Of a stretch of 64,000 nt of DNA, positions 53,001-64,000 are shown one piece after another. The stretch is from Mesostigma viride. Taxonomy: Eukaryota > Streptophyta > Mesostigmatophyceae > Mesostigmatales > Mesostigmataceae. The notes under the pieces were generated by a model. That model saw only the letters and a program-made list of their open reading frames with translations, ran no database searches and was not told the DNA's origin. The number at the start of each line of letters is the position of its first letter. Positions within the stretch are counted from its first letter, which is position 1. A program made the position numbers and the translations under genes. The stretch lies in NCBI GenBank assembly GCA_009746045.1, contig RPFO01000891.1, positions 993,404 to 1,057,403 on the forward strand. The letters are read 5' to 3'.

Positions 53001-56000
53001 GCGTGCGTCAGGTTCAAAGCCACCCAGTGGCCCGCCTCTGCGTCGCACAGCTGCTCCCGCTGCGCCACCGTCAGGCCCAGCTTGTCCCACTTCCCGGCCT
53101 CAAACTTGGCCAGCCGCTCCTTCTGCTCCGGCTTGAGCGCCAGGGCATCCCGTTTACCGCCCTCGATCTCCGCCAACGTCTCCCGCTGCTCCGGACCCAG
53201 ATCCAGCGCCCACCACTTCCCCAACTCGACCGCCCCAAGCTTCTCCTTCTGCTCTGCTGTCAAGCCCAGCCCGGCCGCTGTGCCCGCTTCCATCCCCCGC
53301 AACGTCTCCTGCTGCTCGGGAGTCAGCCCGAGTCGGCCCCACTTGCTCGCGTCCACCCAGCCCAGCTCCTCCCTCTGCGGGCCAGTCAGCCCGACCCCCG
53401 ACCACTTGGCCGCCTCGAGCCGGCCCAGAATCTCTCGCTGCTCCCGCGAGAGCTCCACCTTTTCCCATTTCGTCGCCTCCACCCGCCGCTGCACGTCCAC
53501 CTGCTCCCGCGTGAGCGTCAGCGACTCCCAGCGGGCCGACTCGACCCGCCGCAGCTTCCGCTTCTGTTCCGGCGTCAGGTTCAGCGCGTCCGCGCGCCCA
53601 GCATCAATCGCGTCCAGCTTTGCCTTCTGCTCCGGCAACAGGCCCAGCTGGCGCCACTTGGTGGCCTCAAACCACGCCAGCGCGTCGCGCTGCTCCTGGC
53701 TCAGCTGCAGCGTGTCGACCATCGACGACTCCATGCGCGCCCACGTGTCGGTCTGTGCGGGCGTCAACTTGACCTGCTCCCACACCTCTGCGTCCGCCCG
53801 CGCCAGCGCATCTCGCTGCTCCGGGGTCAACCCAACCTCATCCCATTTGGACACCTCGAGCCAGGCCAGCCTCTCCCTCTGTGCCGCGTTCAGGCCCAAT
53901 GCCTTGCGCTTGCCGACCTCCATCCTCGCGAGCCTCTCCTTCTGCTGGCTGCTCAGCTTGACCGCGTCAACCACGCCCACCTCCAGCATGGCCAGCTGTC
54001 GCCGCTGCTCCAGGGATAGACCCAGGGTCTCCACCACCGCTGCAGGAACCACCCCCACGATACCCTCCGATGCCCCCACCTCCTGCCCCCCTGGCTCCCC
54101 CCCCCCAGCCCCAAGCTTCTCCCTCTGCTCGGGCGATAGCTCCAACTGCTGCCACTTGGCGGCCTCTGCACGCGCCAGCCGTTCCTGCTGCCGCGGCGTC
54201 AGCCCCACCGCCTTCCACCGGCCCGCGTCCACTTTCCCCAGCCTCTCCCGCTGCTTAACCGTGAGCCCCAGCTCATCCCACTTGACCACCTCCTGCCACG
54301 CCAACACCTCCCTCTGCTCCTGTGTTAATGCCAACGCCGCCACCTTTCCGGCCTCCGCCCCCTCGTATGCCTCCTCCTGCGTCGTGCTTAGGCCCAGCAC
54401 GTAGCGGCGGCCGCCCTGGGACCCTGCCAGACGCTCCCGCTGCTCCCTCGTCAGGTCAAGCGCGGCCGCCCACTTGGTCGCCTCCAGCACCACGAGCCGC
54501 GACCGCTGCTCGTGCGAGAGGCCCAGCGCCTCCCTCTTGCCCCCCTCAATCTTGGCCAGCTTCTCCTTCTGATCGGGGGACAGGTTCAGCGCCGCCCACT
54601 TGACCGCCTCCGCCGTGTCTAGCGCCCGCCGCTGCTCTGGGGACAGCGTCAGCCGGCTCCACTTCTTGGCCTCGGCACGCCGGAGGGCTGACTGCTGCTC
54701 GCCGCTCAGCTCCAGCGGCTCCCACCGCGCTGCCTCCACGCGCGCTAGCTTGTCTTTCTGCTCCGCGTTCAAGCCCAGCCGCTCCCGCAGGTCGTTGCAG
54801 AGGAACTCAACCAGCTGCTCAACGGACATGGCCTTGAGGTTGGGTTGGTGAATGGGACCACCAGGAACGCCACCAGCAGCGTTGTTGTTGTTGCTGTCGG
54901 ACGACACGGCACGGCTGGCGACGTCGCGCAGGAACCGCTCGTCCTTGGCACGCGTCGCGATCTCGTTCTCGACCCCCCCCATCTCGACGCGCGCGTAGTG
55001 CCGGCTCTTCTCCTTGGCGTTGGCCTGGCGCATCTTGAGGTCGTTGTGCACGCGCTCGGTGAACGTCATCGCCTCGCCCGCGCTCTGGGCCATGCGCAGC
55101 GACGCGCGGTTGAGCCGCGGCTTGAAAGTGAGCTGGCTCAGCTCCGCCTGCGCCAGCGAGGGCACCTTCTCGTGCATAGCCATCGTGCTCGGTGGGCGCC
55201 AGTGCGGGCGCTGATCCAACGGCTCGGGGGGGGCCCCCGGCACCGCCCCCGACTGCCCCTGCTCCTCCTTCAACAAAGCCGTGAGCTCCCGCTGGACACG
55301 GGCCACGAGGGCCACCGCAAACTTGTGGTTGTCCTGCGCTTTCTCCAGCTCAGCACGCGCGGTGCCCTCCCGCTTCGTGGCACGGATCAGCTCCTTCTCG
55401 AGCCGGGCTTTGCGGGCAGCGAGAACCGCCTCCCGGTTGGCCGAGATGATCTCTTCTGCGGAACGTTTCTGCTGGTCACCGGCGCCATCGCCGCCGCCGC
55501 TCGTCTGGTGCTCCTGGACTTTGCTCACAATGTCCTGGCGGTGGCCCAGCGAGCTGATGCCCAGTTCCGACTTGAGCGTGGCCAGGGTGAGCCGCTGGAG
55601 AAGCTTGCCGTCCACGCGGTGGTGGATGAACGCCTGGCGGTACTGGGGGAAGTCGATGAGGACCATCCACGTGGCGACCTCGCGCGAGCTCCACGCGTCC
55701 ATTGGCAGCTCTTGAACTTTGCGCAGGGATTGGTCGTGGATGGAGACGCTGAAGGGGCGGGGCTGCTTGCCTTGCTTCTTCCTCGAGGGCGTCTCGTTAG
55801 GCCCGGGCGTGCGCACGTTCTCTCCGGAGCCGTCCGAGCGCTCGGCCTCCCACTCGCGCTGCGACTGTTTTGCCGCCCGCAGCGTGGCTTCGAGGGCCGC
55901 CTTGCTCCCGCGTGCAGGGCCGCTGTCGTCGTAATCATCGTCGACATCCTCGTCTGACTCTTCCACTGCCCGCGCGGGGGCTGGCTTAGATGCCGCACCG

Positions 56001-56368
56001 CCGCCCTTGCTCCCACGGGCTGGCGGGGCGGGCTGCGACCGTTGTGTCCTGCCAACGCTGGGTTCGTCGGGCTCCGAGTCATCCTCGATATCCTCGTCTA
56101 AAAATTCCTCCGCCCCGTCCTCCGAGCCCTGATCTGATACCGCCGCTGCACCCTTGTTCCCACCAGCTGATGATGCAAACCGCGATCGACCCGTCCTTCC
56201 ACCATTTTGCTCGGCAACCCCGGAACCGTTTTTCCTCTCACTTCTCTCCTTGGCTGCCTGAAGGGCGGCCTGCACTGCCGCAGAGCGCTCAAACGACTGC
56301 TCAAAACTGTCGTCCGCTAGGTCTTCATCTATGCCATCGTCTGATATGGACTCGCCATCGGTACTCAT
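50026..56368 (-). CDS. Giant SAM-domain protein with about 53 tandem 21-aa repeats
   Basis: I do not recognise a named orthologue. From the first ATG (56368, MSTDGES; the open frame extends 26 codons further without an ATG): residues 1-205 are acidic and Ser/Gly-rich, 222-287 form a SAM domain (AWSSREVATWMVLIDFPQYR), 303-370 a charged coiled coil, and about 410-490 a conserved-looking LTFKPRLNRASLRMAQSAGE segment. About 531-1668 (54778-51364) is an array of about 53 repeats with pattern L-x-L-[ST]-x-E-Q-[RK]-x-x-L-x-x-x-E-[AG]-x-K-W. After it come further coiled coils. One frame runs from the start to about 50930. The reading then shifts twice, both in G-rich runs (about 50920 and 50490), to reach MDYDEEDEEEDGD and a stop at 50026, about 2110 residues in all. 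SAM domains mediate protein or RNA binding and self-assembly; a scaffold role is inference. No introns are needed in the main part, unlike its neighbours. Confidence 0.85.
51364..54778 (-). repeat. 63-bp coding tandem array
   Basis: About 53 diverged copies of a 63-bp unit inside the giant gene, encoding the 21-residue repeat. Spacing is almost always exactly 21 residues. Exceptions are two 22-residue units, one enlarged unit of about 26 residues, and one with a Gly/Glu/Val-rich insertion of about 20 residues near 54060-54130. Copies differ strongly at DNA level, so the array is old and kept by selection rather than a fresh expansion. Confidence 0.93.
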
Positions 56369-58929
56369 TCTTCTCGATTTGTAGTCTGTCGGAAATACGA
56401 ATCGCTGGTTACCCCCCCGATTGGACGAATCCACCCATACTACCAAACAAACCGCGTCATGGGAATGCGATCAGAATATCGGTAAGTGCCTGTTGATGCC
56501 GAAGCAACATTAATTACAGCTTTCTTTCCATGACAGCAATGAATTACGTCTTCAGTGCTCGGGCAGTGCACATTATTTTGCCAAATTTATCTGCACGCAG
56601 GCATTTTAACTCGGTAATCCTGACGTTCACGCTGCAGCTCAACGATCTGATGCTCAACGAATAAACATGATGTTCAGGATGTCTACTATAAGGCGCAGTG
56701 CGGACCCCTATTTGCCGCTTACAGAATCGGACGTACTTGATTTAATACATCGATTACATTTTATGAACCTCAAGTTGACAGGATGTGATGAAGACCCTCT
56801 TCTTATTGACAGATACTTATTATAGTTGAACTCTAGACCTTTTTCTGGGTCAGACTTCAGACTTGTCTGCGCGCGCTGCATTTTATGTTTTTTGAATCAT
56901 GCTGAGGATCATTTGGGGAGGAATTTGCGATGTGCCCGATAGAGATGCCCGCGCGCTACACCTATACCTCCCGTGCCTAGTACTCTAGGCAGTGAATTTA
57001 GCAGTCACGAGACCCTAACGGTACAATATGGTATCTTCCCTCTTTCGCCGATGACGCCTTGTAAATCAGGCGCCGTTATCGTGAAGCTACTGTAGGCATC
57101 TTATTTTGAACATGGAAGCTAGGCCTTCTATCAAGTACCTACCTCAACAAAACCTAACTTGTAAGGTAAGGTTTTGTTATACGCGGATCGCGCGGGACCT
57201 CGGTACTTGCTGGAAGGGCGTATGATGATATCTACTCTGGTAGATATATGCGCTATTTTCGTTTTTCAGACGGTACGCTTACCAAGCCGGCAATCCTCAT
57301 ATAGGATTCGACCATCCTGGTGCGTTGCAGGCATGCACGCAAGACACGCGTTGACATTCGATGTTGACTTGGGAAATGATTGTGACGCAATAGGTGATTC
57401 AGCTTCTTGCTACCAGTGTCGCAAGTTGCCGAAGGCTGCAGCTACGCGTGTCACGACTGCTTTGGCCGCGACCATATTGCATGCGAGGGCATGCAACACG
57501 AATATTGACGCTTGGGCGGGGCCGAGGGCTTGAAGGGGCTGTAATCCTCAATCGTGGGACCGTGATTAGTTAGAAACACTAGCTAGCCGGCCTAGCTATG
57601 GTAAGATTCATTACCTGCGAACCCAGCTTGTGCAAGGGTGCCTCTTGAGTATATAGGTTACTGTGGCCTTCCCTTGGCGACTAGCGCTTCAAACTTTTTG
57701 GCAGTGGCGCGCGGTCCCCCCTCCACGGCCGGCGGACGGCATCAACTGACCTGCATCCGCCAGGCGTGGGCACGGCACTCCACTGCCTGGAGAGATTCTG
57801 GACATGCCACCGCCGTACCTGAGTGAGCGACGCAAATTAACGGCACATGTTGTGCAAGGCCCTAGTGTCCAATCATGCGCATCCGCTACAAAAGGAGGAA
57901 TGCTTAGCTAACAAAAGGAGGCTTAACAAGGGCCATTGCGTGGGCCGCCATGCCCGGGCGCTGACTAACTTGCTCGCCACGCAGTTCCTAGGCTCAAGTG
58001 GACCATGAACAGGTGCTGAACGCGCAGCTTGTTGTCCAGCGATCACGACATGTGGGCATCTCCCACAAGAGTCCTCTGTGGCCTGCCCTCTTGAGGCAGT
58101 GAGACAAGCTACGGCACCCTGAGCCCTCCTTGTTGTGTATAGGGGTTGAAGGCTCATCTAGCTGTCGGTGCCCATTTGGTGCATGCACCACTTCATTTAA
58201 CTACAGCAAAAATGATATGTCACAAGAAGACAGGCTGTCTAGGTGCACATGCGAACCGATGTATATACTAAATTCAATCACGGACGATTGTTTTTCTAAT
58301 GAGATTAGCATAGTACTCCGTGGCATGCCTTTGCGCATGACACGCAAGTACTTACTTACTTATCACGAACGTTAAAGCCAGCCATGCATGATTTTTGAAG
58401 TGCGTATACCACGGCCGCACCACACATTGATTTAAACCTCCATTTAATTCCTGATATAATCCTGAACGGTTGGACAAACAACGATAAGATACCATGGCAT
58501 GGGCTTGAGCTATATGTACCATGGTCCGGATTCTCCTGCAGATTTCTGGCCGCCCTGCACTAGCTTGTTGTCTCATTGATATTGATCAGCAGGACTGCCA
58601 TGCTCATGAACCTTTATTCTTATTAGAAAAAGCAATGGAGAACTAAAAGGCGATAGCCTGCTGCTTAAGATCAGCACACGCAATGCAGCGTCTCATGCTA
58701 GTCCGGCTGTGCCGGACACTTCCCACAAGTGTGTCATGATGTTCAGAGTTCATCGTGGGTTTGTTGCTAAACGACTGCGTGCGCAACATTGCCTGCATCG
58801 CTCATAGGGCGACCAGCGAGCACATGTAATGCACAGCGCAGCTGCCTACAGGCTCACATTCTCCAAACTCATTACCAAACTTAACAGTGCCTAAATAAAA
58901 AAATCGTCCCAGAATCAGCCCAGGGGGGA
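56369..58929. other. Intergenic, promoter side of the giant gene
   Basis: About 2.5 kb with no confident gene; the part from 56480 to 57200 is AT-richer. A plus frame at 57174-57533 lacks recognisable motifs. Dispersed repeats are at 58060-58170 (shared with 41205-41345) and 58300-58360 (shared with 10225-10275: TAGTACTC-GTGGCATG, then GCGCATG and ACGCAAGTACT). Confidence 0.5.
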
Positions 58930-61900
58930 TCAAACGAGCTTGCCCAGCTCCGACTTCTTGTACAACTTGTAGCCAGCATACAGCATCGAGTCCAAAATTC
59001 CAGCCACCTGCAATAATCCAGAAGCATGGACAGTAAGAACAACAATGCAGGCATGAGTGAGACATGACATTGCAATTGCGCCTGTAGTCTGGGTGTCTGC
59101 CACAAGGATGCCTGCCAACAAAACACAGTTACTTGATCATCCATTGCCATAAATGAATTGTGTCCAAGGGAGTACACATTCCTTATCCTGTCAACCTCAC
59201 TGTCATTCATATAGCATGCACCCACCAAGTCAGACAGACATCTACCACCCCTCATGGCTTATACCAGCCTCGTCAAGGAAGAACCAGAAACCTAGATGTC
59301 ACGCAGCCATGTGCTTGAAACTGGCCAAGCCCTAGGGTCAGAATCTGCCTGATGGGCCATCAACGATTGTAACTACTGATGTAGTCAGATCGTTTCCGGC
59401 TGCCCGTGGAGAAATCCTCTCGTTTGGGGAATGCCATGCCTCCATGGGGTGAAAGCATCCATTAGCACTCTCCCAACTCAAATCAATCGCTCACGCTAGT
59501 AGAAACCAAGTGTAGGAGGGGACTAACGGAGCAGGCAAGCCAGCAGGCACAGAGCACGCACAGCAAGCAAGCACAGGCGGCCAAGTGGCGGTCGGCGGCA
59601 CCCACCGTGAACACTCCCCCGATGATTGCACACAGTTGCGTGAGGAAGTGTGACAGTGAGCGGTGATCTTCAGCGATGACGATCTGCAAAACGTGGCGGA
59701 TGCAAGGCGGGGAACCAGACGGTACATGTCAGCAAGAGATCTGCGAACCAGAGGCACGGCCAGAAAATGTGGTGGGGGGCTGTGGCGGATGCAAGCACCG
59801 TGGCTGATGCTGGGACAATGGCGCTTGCCAGGGGGGGGCAACCCGGGATTAGACCTTAACAACAGCACTTGCCCGTACCCCAAAATTACAGTGCGCTCAT
59901 AGCAGCGGCACAACAGGCTGGTTGCAGATGTGGTGGGAATTCAGGCAACATTTGATGGGCATATTGGCATATCACTTGAAAAAATACTTGCAATTTTTAG
60001 AAATATCATCAATGAGACAACCAGCACTAAATGTGTGAGGATGGCTGGCTCTTGAAAGATATATTCCAAAGCAAACCGAGCCAACAGCATCCTGAAGGTG
60101 CAAGTAGAGAAGATCGTGTCCACTCCAGAGGGGGGGGGGGGAACGGGGAGGGGGGGGGGGGGGAAGAGCTGGAGATGTGGGCGGAGTTGGAAATACAGAG
60201 CAGCATTGTAACCCGCCACATACCACCGTGCACAGATCAAGCGATTATACCGTAACATTTACGTCCGCATCAGCTCCTTCCACCCCATCACTGTTATGCC
60301 ATTATGGCAGCCTGTTGCGCTGGCAGGGTTAAGGATTCCCCTTATTACTGATACTCTGAGAGAAGTCGCAACGCCAAGGCCAATTGTAGGGAAGACGCGC
60401 GGCCACCCCCATGGCCACCCACCTGCATCAGTGACAGGTTCAAAATCCACCTGCGCCGGTGATGGGTTCTGGCGTCCTAACCCACCTGCATATGTGACGG
60501 GGTCTGATGTCCTAACACACCTGCATACGGTGACACCATACGGTGACACCACTAAACTGCATGGGTGGCGGTCGCAAAATGTGAACCCACCTGCATCGGT
60601 GACGGGTCATAGCTGAACTTGGCCATGGGCATCAGCGACGTCTTGAACGCGTGGCTGTGGTGCGTGTACTCGTACATGTTGATGCGGCGGCCGTCACGGG
60701 GCTCCACTGTGGTGAGCACCACTTGCAAGTAGTGCTCGTGCTGAGGGCCGGCACGCCCGGCGGAAGGTGGGATGGAGGGGTCATGAGGGTGGGACCAAAA
60801 AGGGTAGGGTGGGATCAAGGGGGTTGACGGGTGAGATGGACATGGGCGGGGCGGATACGGAATAAGGTAATATTGATAGGGGTTGAGATCGGAGAGAAGG
60901 TGTGGTGTGGGTGGTGGTGTGGGTGGTGGTGTGGTGGGTGGTGGGTGGTGGGTGGTGTGGGGGTGGGTGGGTGGGTGGGGGTGTGGTGGGTGGTGGGGTG
61001 GTGGGTGGTGGGTGGTGGGTGGTGTGGGGTGGGTGGGTGGGTGGGGTGTGGTGGGTGGTGGGGTGGTGGGTGGTGGGTGGTGGGTGGTGTGGTGGGTGGG
61101 TGGGTGGGGGTGTGGTGGGTGGTGGGGTGGTGGGTGGGTGGGTGGGTGGGTGGGTGGGTGGGTGGGTGGGTGGGTGGGTGGGTGGAGGTGTTGGGGGGGG
61201 GGGGGGGGGGGGCGGGAAGCGGCGAAGGCACACCACGGTCAGCATGGCCACATGCGGAGAAAGTAATCCGCACAAAGGTATTGACGTCCTTGGCCCTCCA
61301 CGGCAAATGTGTGTACTTGTTTGTGCAAGGAAGCGGCGGGGTGAAGCACAGGCACAGGGTGAGAAGGGGAAGGGGGGGGGGGGGGGGAGCAAGCAGGACA
61401 CACTAGGGGACCAGCATACGTTAAGTTTATATTGACGAGGCGAATCGCCTACTGGCCCAGCACGGATCAGGCACAATGGGCATGTTGACTCACCGTAATG
61501 TTGACTCACCGTGGGCCTTACTCACCATGATGATGGGGTCACCCTGAGGATCTATCAAGGAGAGAACCGATGGATTCATCACCGCAATGCTCAACTCGCC
61601 AAACAGATTGGCTCGCCATCATGTTGGCCTCAGATTGACTCGCCGTCCTGTTGGCCTCACACCCACATTCGCCTCGCCGTGATGTCCTACTAGCATCTGC
61701 ACCAGAGTAGTATTCTCTCGGGGATGTTGGGCTCACCCTACGGAAATAAAGGAGGAAACCAGCGCAGGCCAGAAATCTGGAGAATATGTCCATCATGGCG
61801 CAGAACTCACCACGATGTTGGACTCACCCAAATAATACGGATACGTACATCATTATGCAGAACTCTGGTGAAGTTGGACTCGCCCAAATAGCATCCTCAA

Positions 61901-63249
61901 AATCATTGTATTGAACTCCATCACGGTCCCTAGACGCACCGTGATGTTGGACTCCTGCGAGATGTACTGCGTGTTGTCCATCCGGTTGTCCCACAGCGGG
62001 TGCTCCTTGTCGATGCCCATCATGCCCTGCACCACCGACAGCTTGCTCTCGCTGGATATCCATCGATGGGGCGTGGCATGGATGATGTCATGCCATGAAA
62101 CACGGTCGTAACGGACACACGCAGCACGGCGTGGCGGTGGGAGGGTCGGGGTGAGGGCAAAGAGGGCGGCATGGAGGGCTATAAGAGGGGGGATGCCACC
62201 CAGGAGCCCAGATCAACATGCCGAAAGCTGGCTACATGCTTGAGCTATTGTACCAGCTGGATAGACGCTATAGCGGGCATATGAGCCAAAACGACATAAT
62301 ACAACAAGCCAAACCGTTATACCTGCCAAACCTAGTTATACATCAAACAGTTCCATGGCAGCAGACTGGACTTACTATCCCACAGCTGCCGAGAAATGGC
62401 CACAATACAACCATGAGATTCCGAGTACCCTGTGCTAGTCCTGTCCATTCGCATCTCATACTGCCCGCCTCCAGTCGGCTTTCTACCCCACACCTTCAGA
62501 ATCCTTATCTACACTAGCCCTCTACCCCGCACCTTCAGAATCCTTATCTACACCAGCCATCTACCCCACACCTTCAGAATCCTTATCTACACTAGCCCTC
62601 TACCCCACACCATCAGAATCCTTATCTACACTACCCCTCTACCCCACACCTTCAGAATCCTTATCTACACTAGCCCTCTTCACGCCTACGATCCCGTGCA
62701 CCCATGATCAAACTCATAGAAAAGCCTTTTCCATCATCACCCTTCCCCTGGCTCCCCGTCCTGCACCGCCACTCAGCCCTCCGCACTGTCCCTCCTGCCC
62801 CTCCTGCCCCTGCCACCCTCGTACCCTGGCTGCCGCTACTGTACCTGCTTCCCGCGTACGATGCTGTCATCCCCTCGTACGACGCTGCCATCGTTTCTGT
62901 CGGTCTCACTTTTTGTGCAGCGCACACACACCTAATCCACTCACGGGAGCCCTTGTTGCCAGAGAAAACAAACATCAACGTCCGTCAATACTTACATCTG
63001 TTCATGCAGCGCTAGTGTCCATACCACCCTATTATCTATGCCCTACCACCCTATGCCTCTTCCAAACCACCCTGTGCCTCCTCCCTACCACCCTACTGTC
63101 TAATCCACACCACCCGATGACTCCCGCTACTGCGCGCCCGACTCACGGCAGCTTGCGGCCAAAGGAGAGGTGGTGGACCAGGTGGGACACGTTCATCGAC
63201 GAATAGTCAAAGGAGAAGCCGTGCGCGTGCGCTGAGATGTGCATGTTCC
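58930..63249 (-). CDS. ERGIC/Erv41-46 family protein, PDI-C (PDIL5-4)-like, 3' part
   Basis: Five phase-consistent minus-strand exons: 63147-63249, 61940-62051, 60591-60740, 59606-59683 and 58930-59007 (stop at 58930-58932). The first begins in mid-codon, so the gene continues past the right edge or into unread exons. In order: NMHISAHAHGFSFDYSSMNV, HLSFGRKLP, then HEHYLQVV, YEYTHHS, FSYDPSPM, the HRSLSHFLTQLCAIIGGVFT membrane segment and VAGILDSMLY, ending KKSELGKLV. This is the lumenal and second-membrane part of ERGIC proteins, which act as cargo receptors between ER and Golgi. HEHYLQVV plus YEYTHHS and PMQIVI resemble plant PDI-C proteins, which carry a thioredoxin domain inserted between two ERGIC halves. 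That domain would lie outside the window, so a plain ERGIC protein is possible. Confidence 0.88.
59820..60165. other. Intron of the ERGIC-like gene with G runs
   Basis: Part of the intron between exons 60591-60740 and 59606-59683. Contains GGGGGGGGGG runs at about 60129 and 60149. No coding signal seen. Confidence 0.6.
60410..60560 (-). repeat. Four echoes of the ERGIC-like exon 60591-60740 donor
   Basis: On the minus strand the true junction reads CACCGATGCAG|GTGGGTT at 60591. Copies with intact GCAG|GTG junctions lie at 60521 (GTATGCAG|GTGTGTTAGG), 60486 (CATATGCAG|GTGGGTTAGG), 60451 (CCGGCGCAG|GTGGATTTTG) and 60423 (CTGATGCAG|GTGGGTGG). Spacings are about 28-35 bases plus 70 to the true exon. 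Each copy also keeps a GTCAC-type block before the junction. Confidence 0.92.
60898..61215. repeat. (GGGT)n/(GGTGT)n tract ending in poly-G
   Basis: About 300 bases of GGGTGGTG and GGGT units with G, T and single C interruptions, then a run of about 20 G. It lies in an ERGIC-like gene intron. The Trp/Val/Gly and His/Pro/Thr frames across it are artefacts. Confidence 0.96.
61478..61900 (-). repeat. Multiple echoes of the ERGIC-like exon 61940-62051 donor
   Basis: The true exon end on minus is GTCCAACATCACG|GTGCGTC. The intron holds degenerate copies in the same orientation: GAGTCCAACATCGTG|GTGAGT at about 61806-61823, GTCCAACTTCACC near 61865-61880, ACATTACG|GTGAGTCAACATG at about 61482-61500, and several CAACATGATGGCGAG or GACGGCGAGTC versions between 61575 and 61685. 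Some carry a better GTGAGT donor than the true one. Confidence 0.85.
62489..62692. repeat. 39-bp tandem repeat, five copies
   Basis: Five copies of a 38-39-bp unit with CTACCCCACACC and CAGAATCCTTATCTACACTA in the ERGIC-like intron 62052-63146. Nearby 63015-63115 has looser CCACCCTA-type repeats. Confidence 0.93.
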
Positions 63250-64000
63250 CTGGGACCTGGCGGCCGCAACGACAAGGACAAGGACACGCGAAAAGAGCAG
63301 TGAGAGCACCGCCGAACCACGATACAAGCAGCAACCGTGGAAGCAGTGATGACGATGATGTGGCCATGAGAAGTTAGTAGGGGGCTCTGCTAGGAGAACA
63401 TGGTTAAGTTAACTAGGAGAAGGGGCCGCCCTCGCGAAGCCTAGAATGCAAAGGAAACATACATGAAGCATGGCAGTATCAACGAAAAACAGGAAAAAGA
63501 ATGCAATAAAAAGAGACTGCAAGAAGCGTTAAGCTAGGCAGCCACTTGCTAGGTTGCGCTGTGACGATATGAGCAGCGGGCAGAGTGTAAAAAGGACATG
63601 TTCGTGATGCCAGCGAATAATCAATCATCCCGTAGGCTGCGTCAAACAAGGGTGTTGCACGGCCAGCAATACACTTGGCACAGCAGCTAGGCAGCATGGA
63701 TGGTCCAGCCATGGAAAAGTCAGCACCGTGTCAGCCTCCGCACCATGTTAGCCTCCGTGGGCCCCTGGCATCATCTAGCAGCACAAGTCTCCAGCCACCC
63801 AACGGTTGCATGGCTTGCCTAGCCGTGTGGCCATCATGAAGCGGGCAATGGCAGCCACGCACGCGCACATGTTGGGGTGCACGCCTCGCACGCCCCTGGA
63901 CGCAGGCATTTGCGCAGATTCAAGACCGTATTGGGCCACGCAAGCACATCATGCCCATGCTCTGACAATGGGAACACTCGCGAAGAATGACAGCACAAAA
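63250..64000. other. Right edge, no exon recognised
   Basis: Upstream of the first readable ERGIC-like exon. An open minus frame starts with MATSSSSLLPRLLLVSWFGG at 63367 and reads into that exon, which could be mistaken for a signal peptide and start. The family needs several hundred more N-terminal residues, and an acceptor CCCAG sits at the conserved point, so I treat it as intron. No other coding segment was seen. Confidence 0.45.

Noticed and set aside
63250-63367. Start of the ERGIC-like gene with a signal-peptide-like MATSSSSLLPRLLLVSWFGG
   Set aside because: Would remove the whole conserved N-terminal half of the family. An acceptor at 63250 fits the conserved exon border, so this is probably intron read-through.

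Overview
This is a nuclear eukaryotic window, GC-rich in its coding parts. Four of the five genes are split by GT-AG introns, and exon phases match across almost every junction read here. The mix of a Dicer-type helicase, a JmjN/JmjC (KDM4-type) demethylase, a FAM135-type lipase-like protein and an ERGIC/Erv41-46 protein closest in memory to plant and algal PDI-C proteins suggests an alga or related protist. A stramenopile such as a brown alga, or a green alga, would fit. No marker seen settles the lineage.

Layout: (1) 948-3804, minus: part of a Dicer-like DExH helicase whose 3' part runs off the left edge. (2) 4.85-7.8 kb: a 184-bp satellite, an (ACGC)n tract and about 1.8 kb of pure CCCT/CCT pyrimidine tract. 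(3) 7.8-12.9 kb: no confident gene; a degenerate LINE 3' end and a 70-bp tandem repeat. (4) 12880-20951, minus: a JmjN-JmjC demethylase in eight exons with a complete Fe/2-oxoglutarate and zinc site, perhaps with a further 3' exon at 11405-11811. (5) 21712-39174, plus: a FAM135-type gene in 14 exons (about 1627 aa), divergent from the demethylase across a 760-bp shared promoter region. (6) 39.6-48.5 kb: a graveyard of LINE fragments, an inverted repeat, and a 1.78-kb terminal-inverted-repeat element inserted in a minus-strand LINE. (7) 50026-56368, minus: a giant intron-poor gene with an acidic N-terminus, a SAM domain, a coiled coil and about 53 tandem 21-residue repeats. (8) 58930-63249, minus: the 3' exons of an ERGIC/PDI-C-like early secretory pathway protein that continues past the right edge.

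The genes look like unrelated housekeeping and regulatory loci (RNA silencing, chromatin, lipase-like, ER-Golgi traffic, scaffold) rather than one pathway. Two things stand out. One is the unrecognised 21-aa repeat array. The other is a recurrent pattern, seen in three different genes, where an exon's last bases plus its 5' splice site (once a 3' splice site) reappear as imperfect copies inside the adjacent intron.
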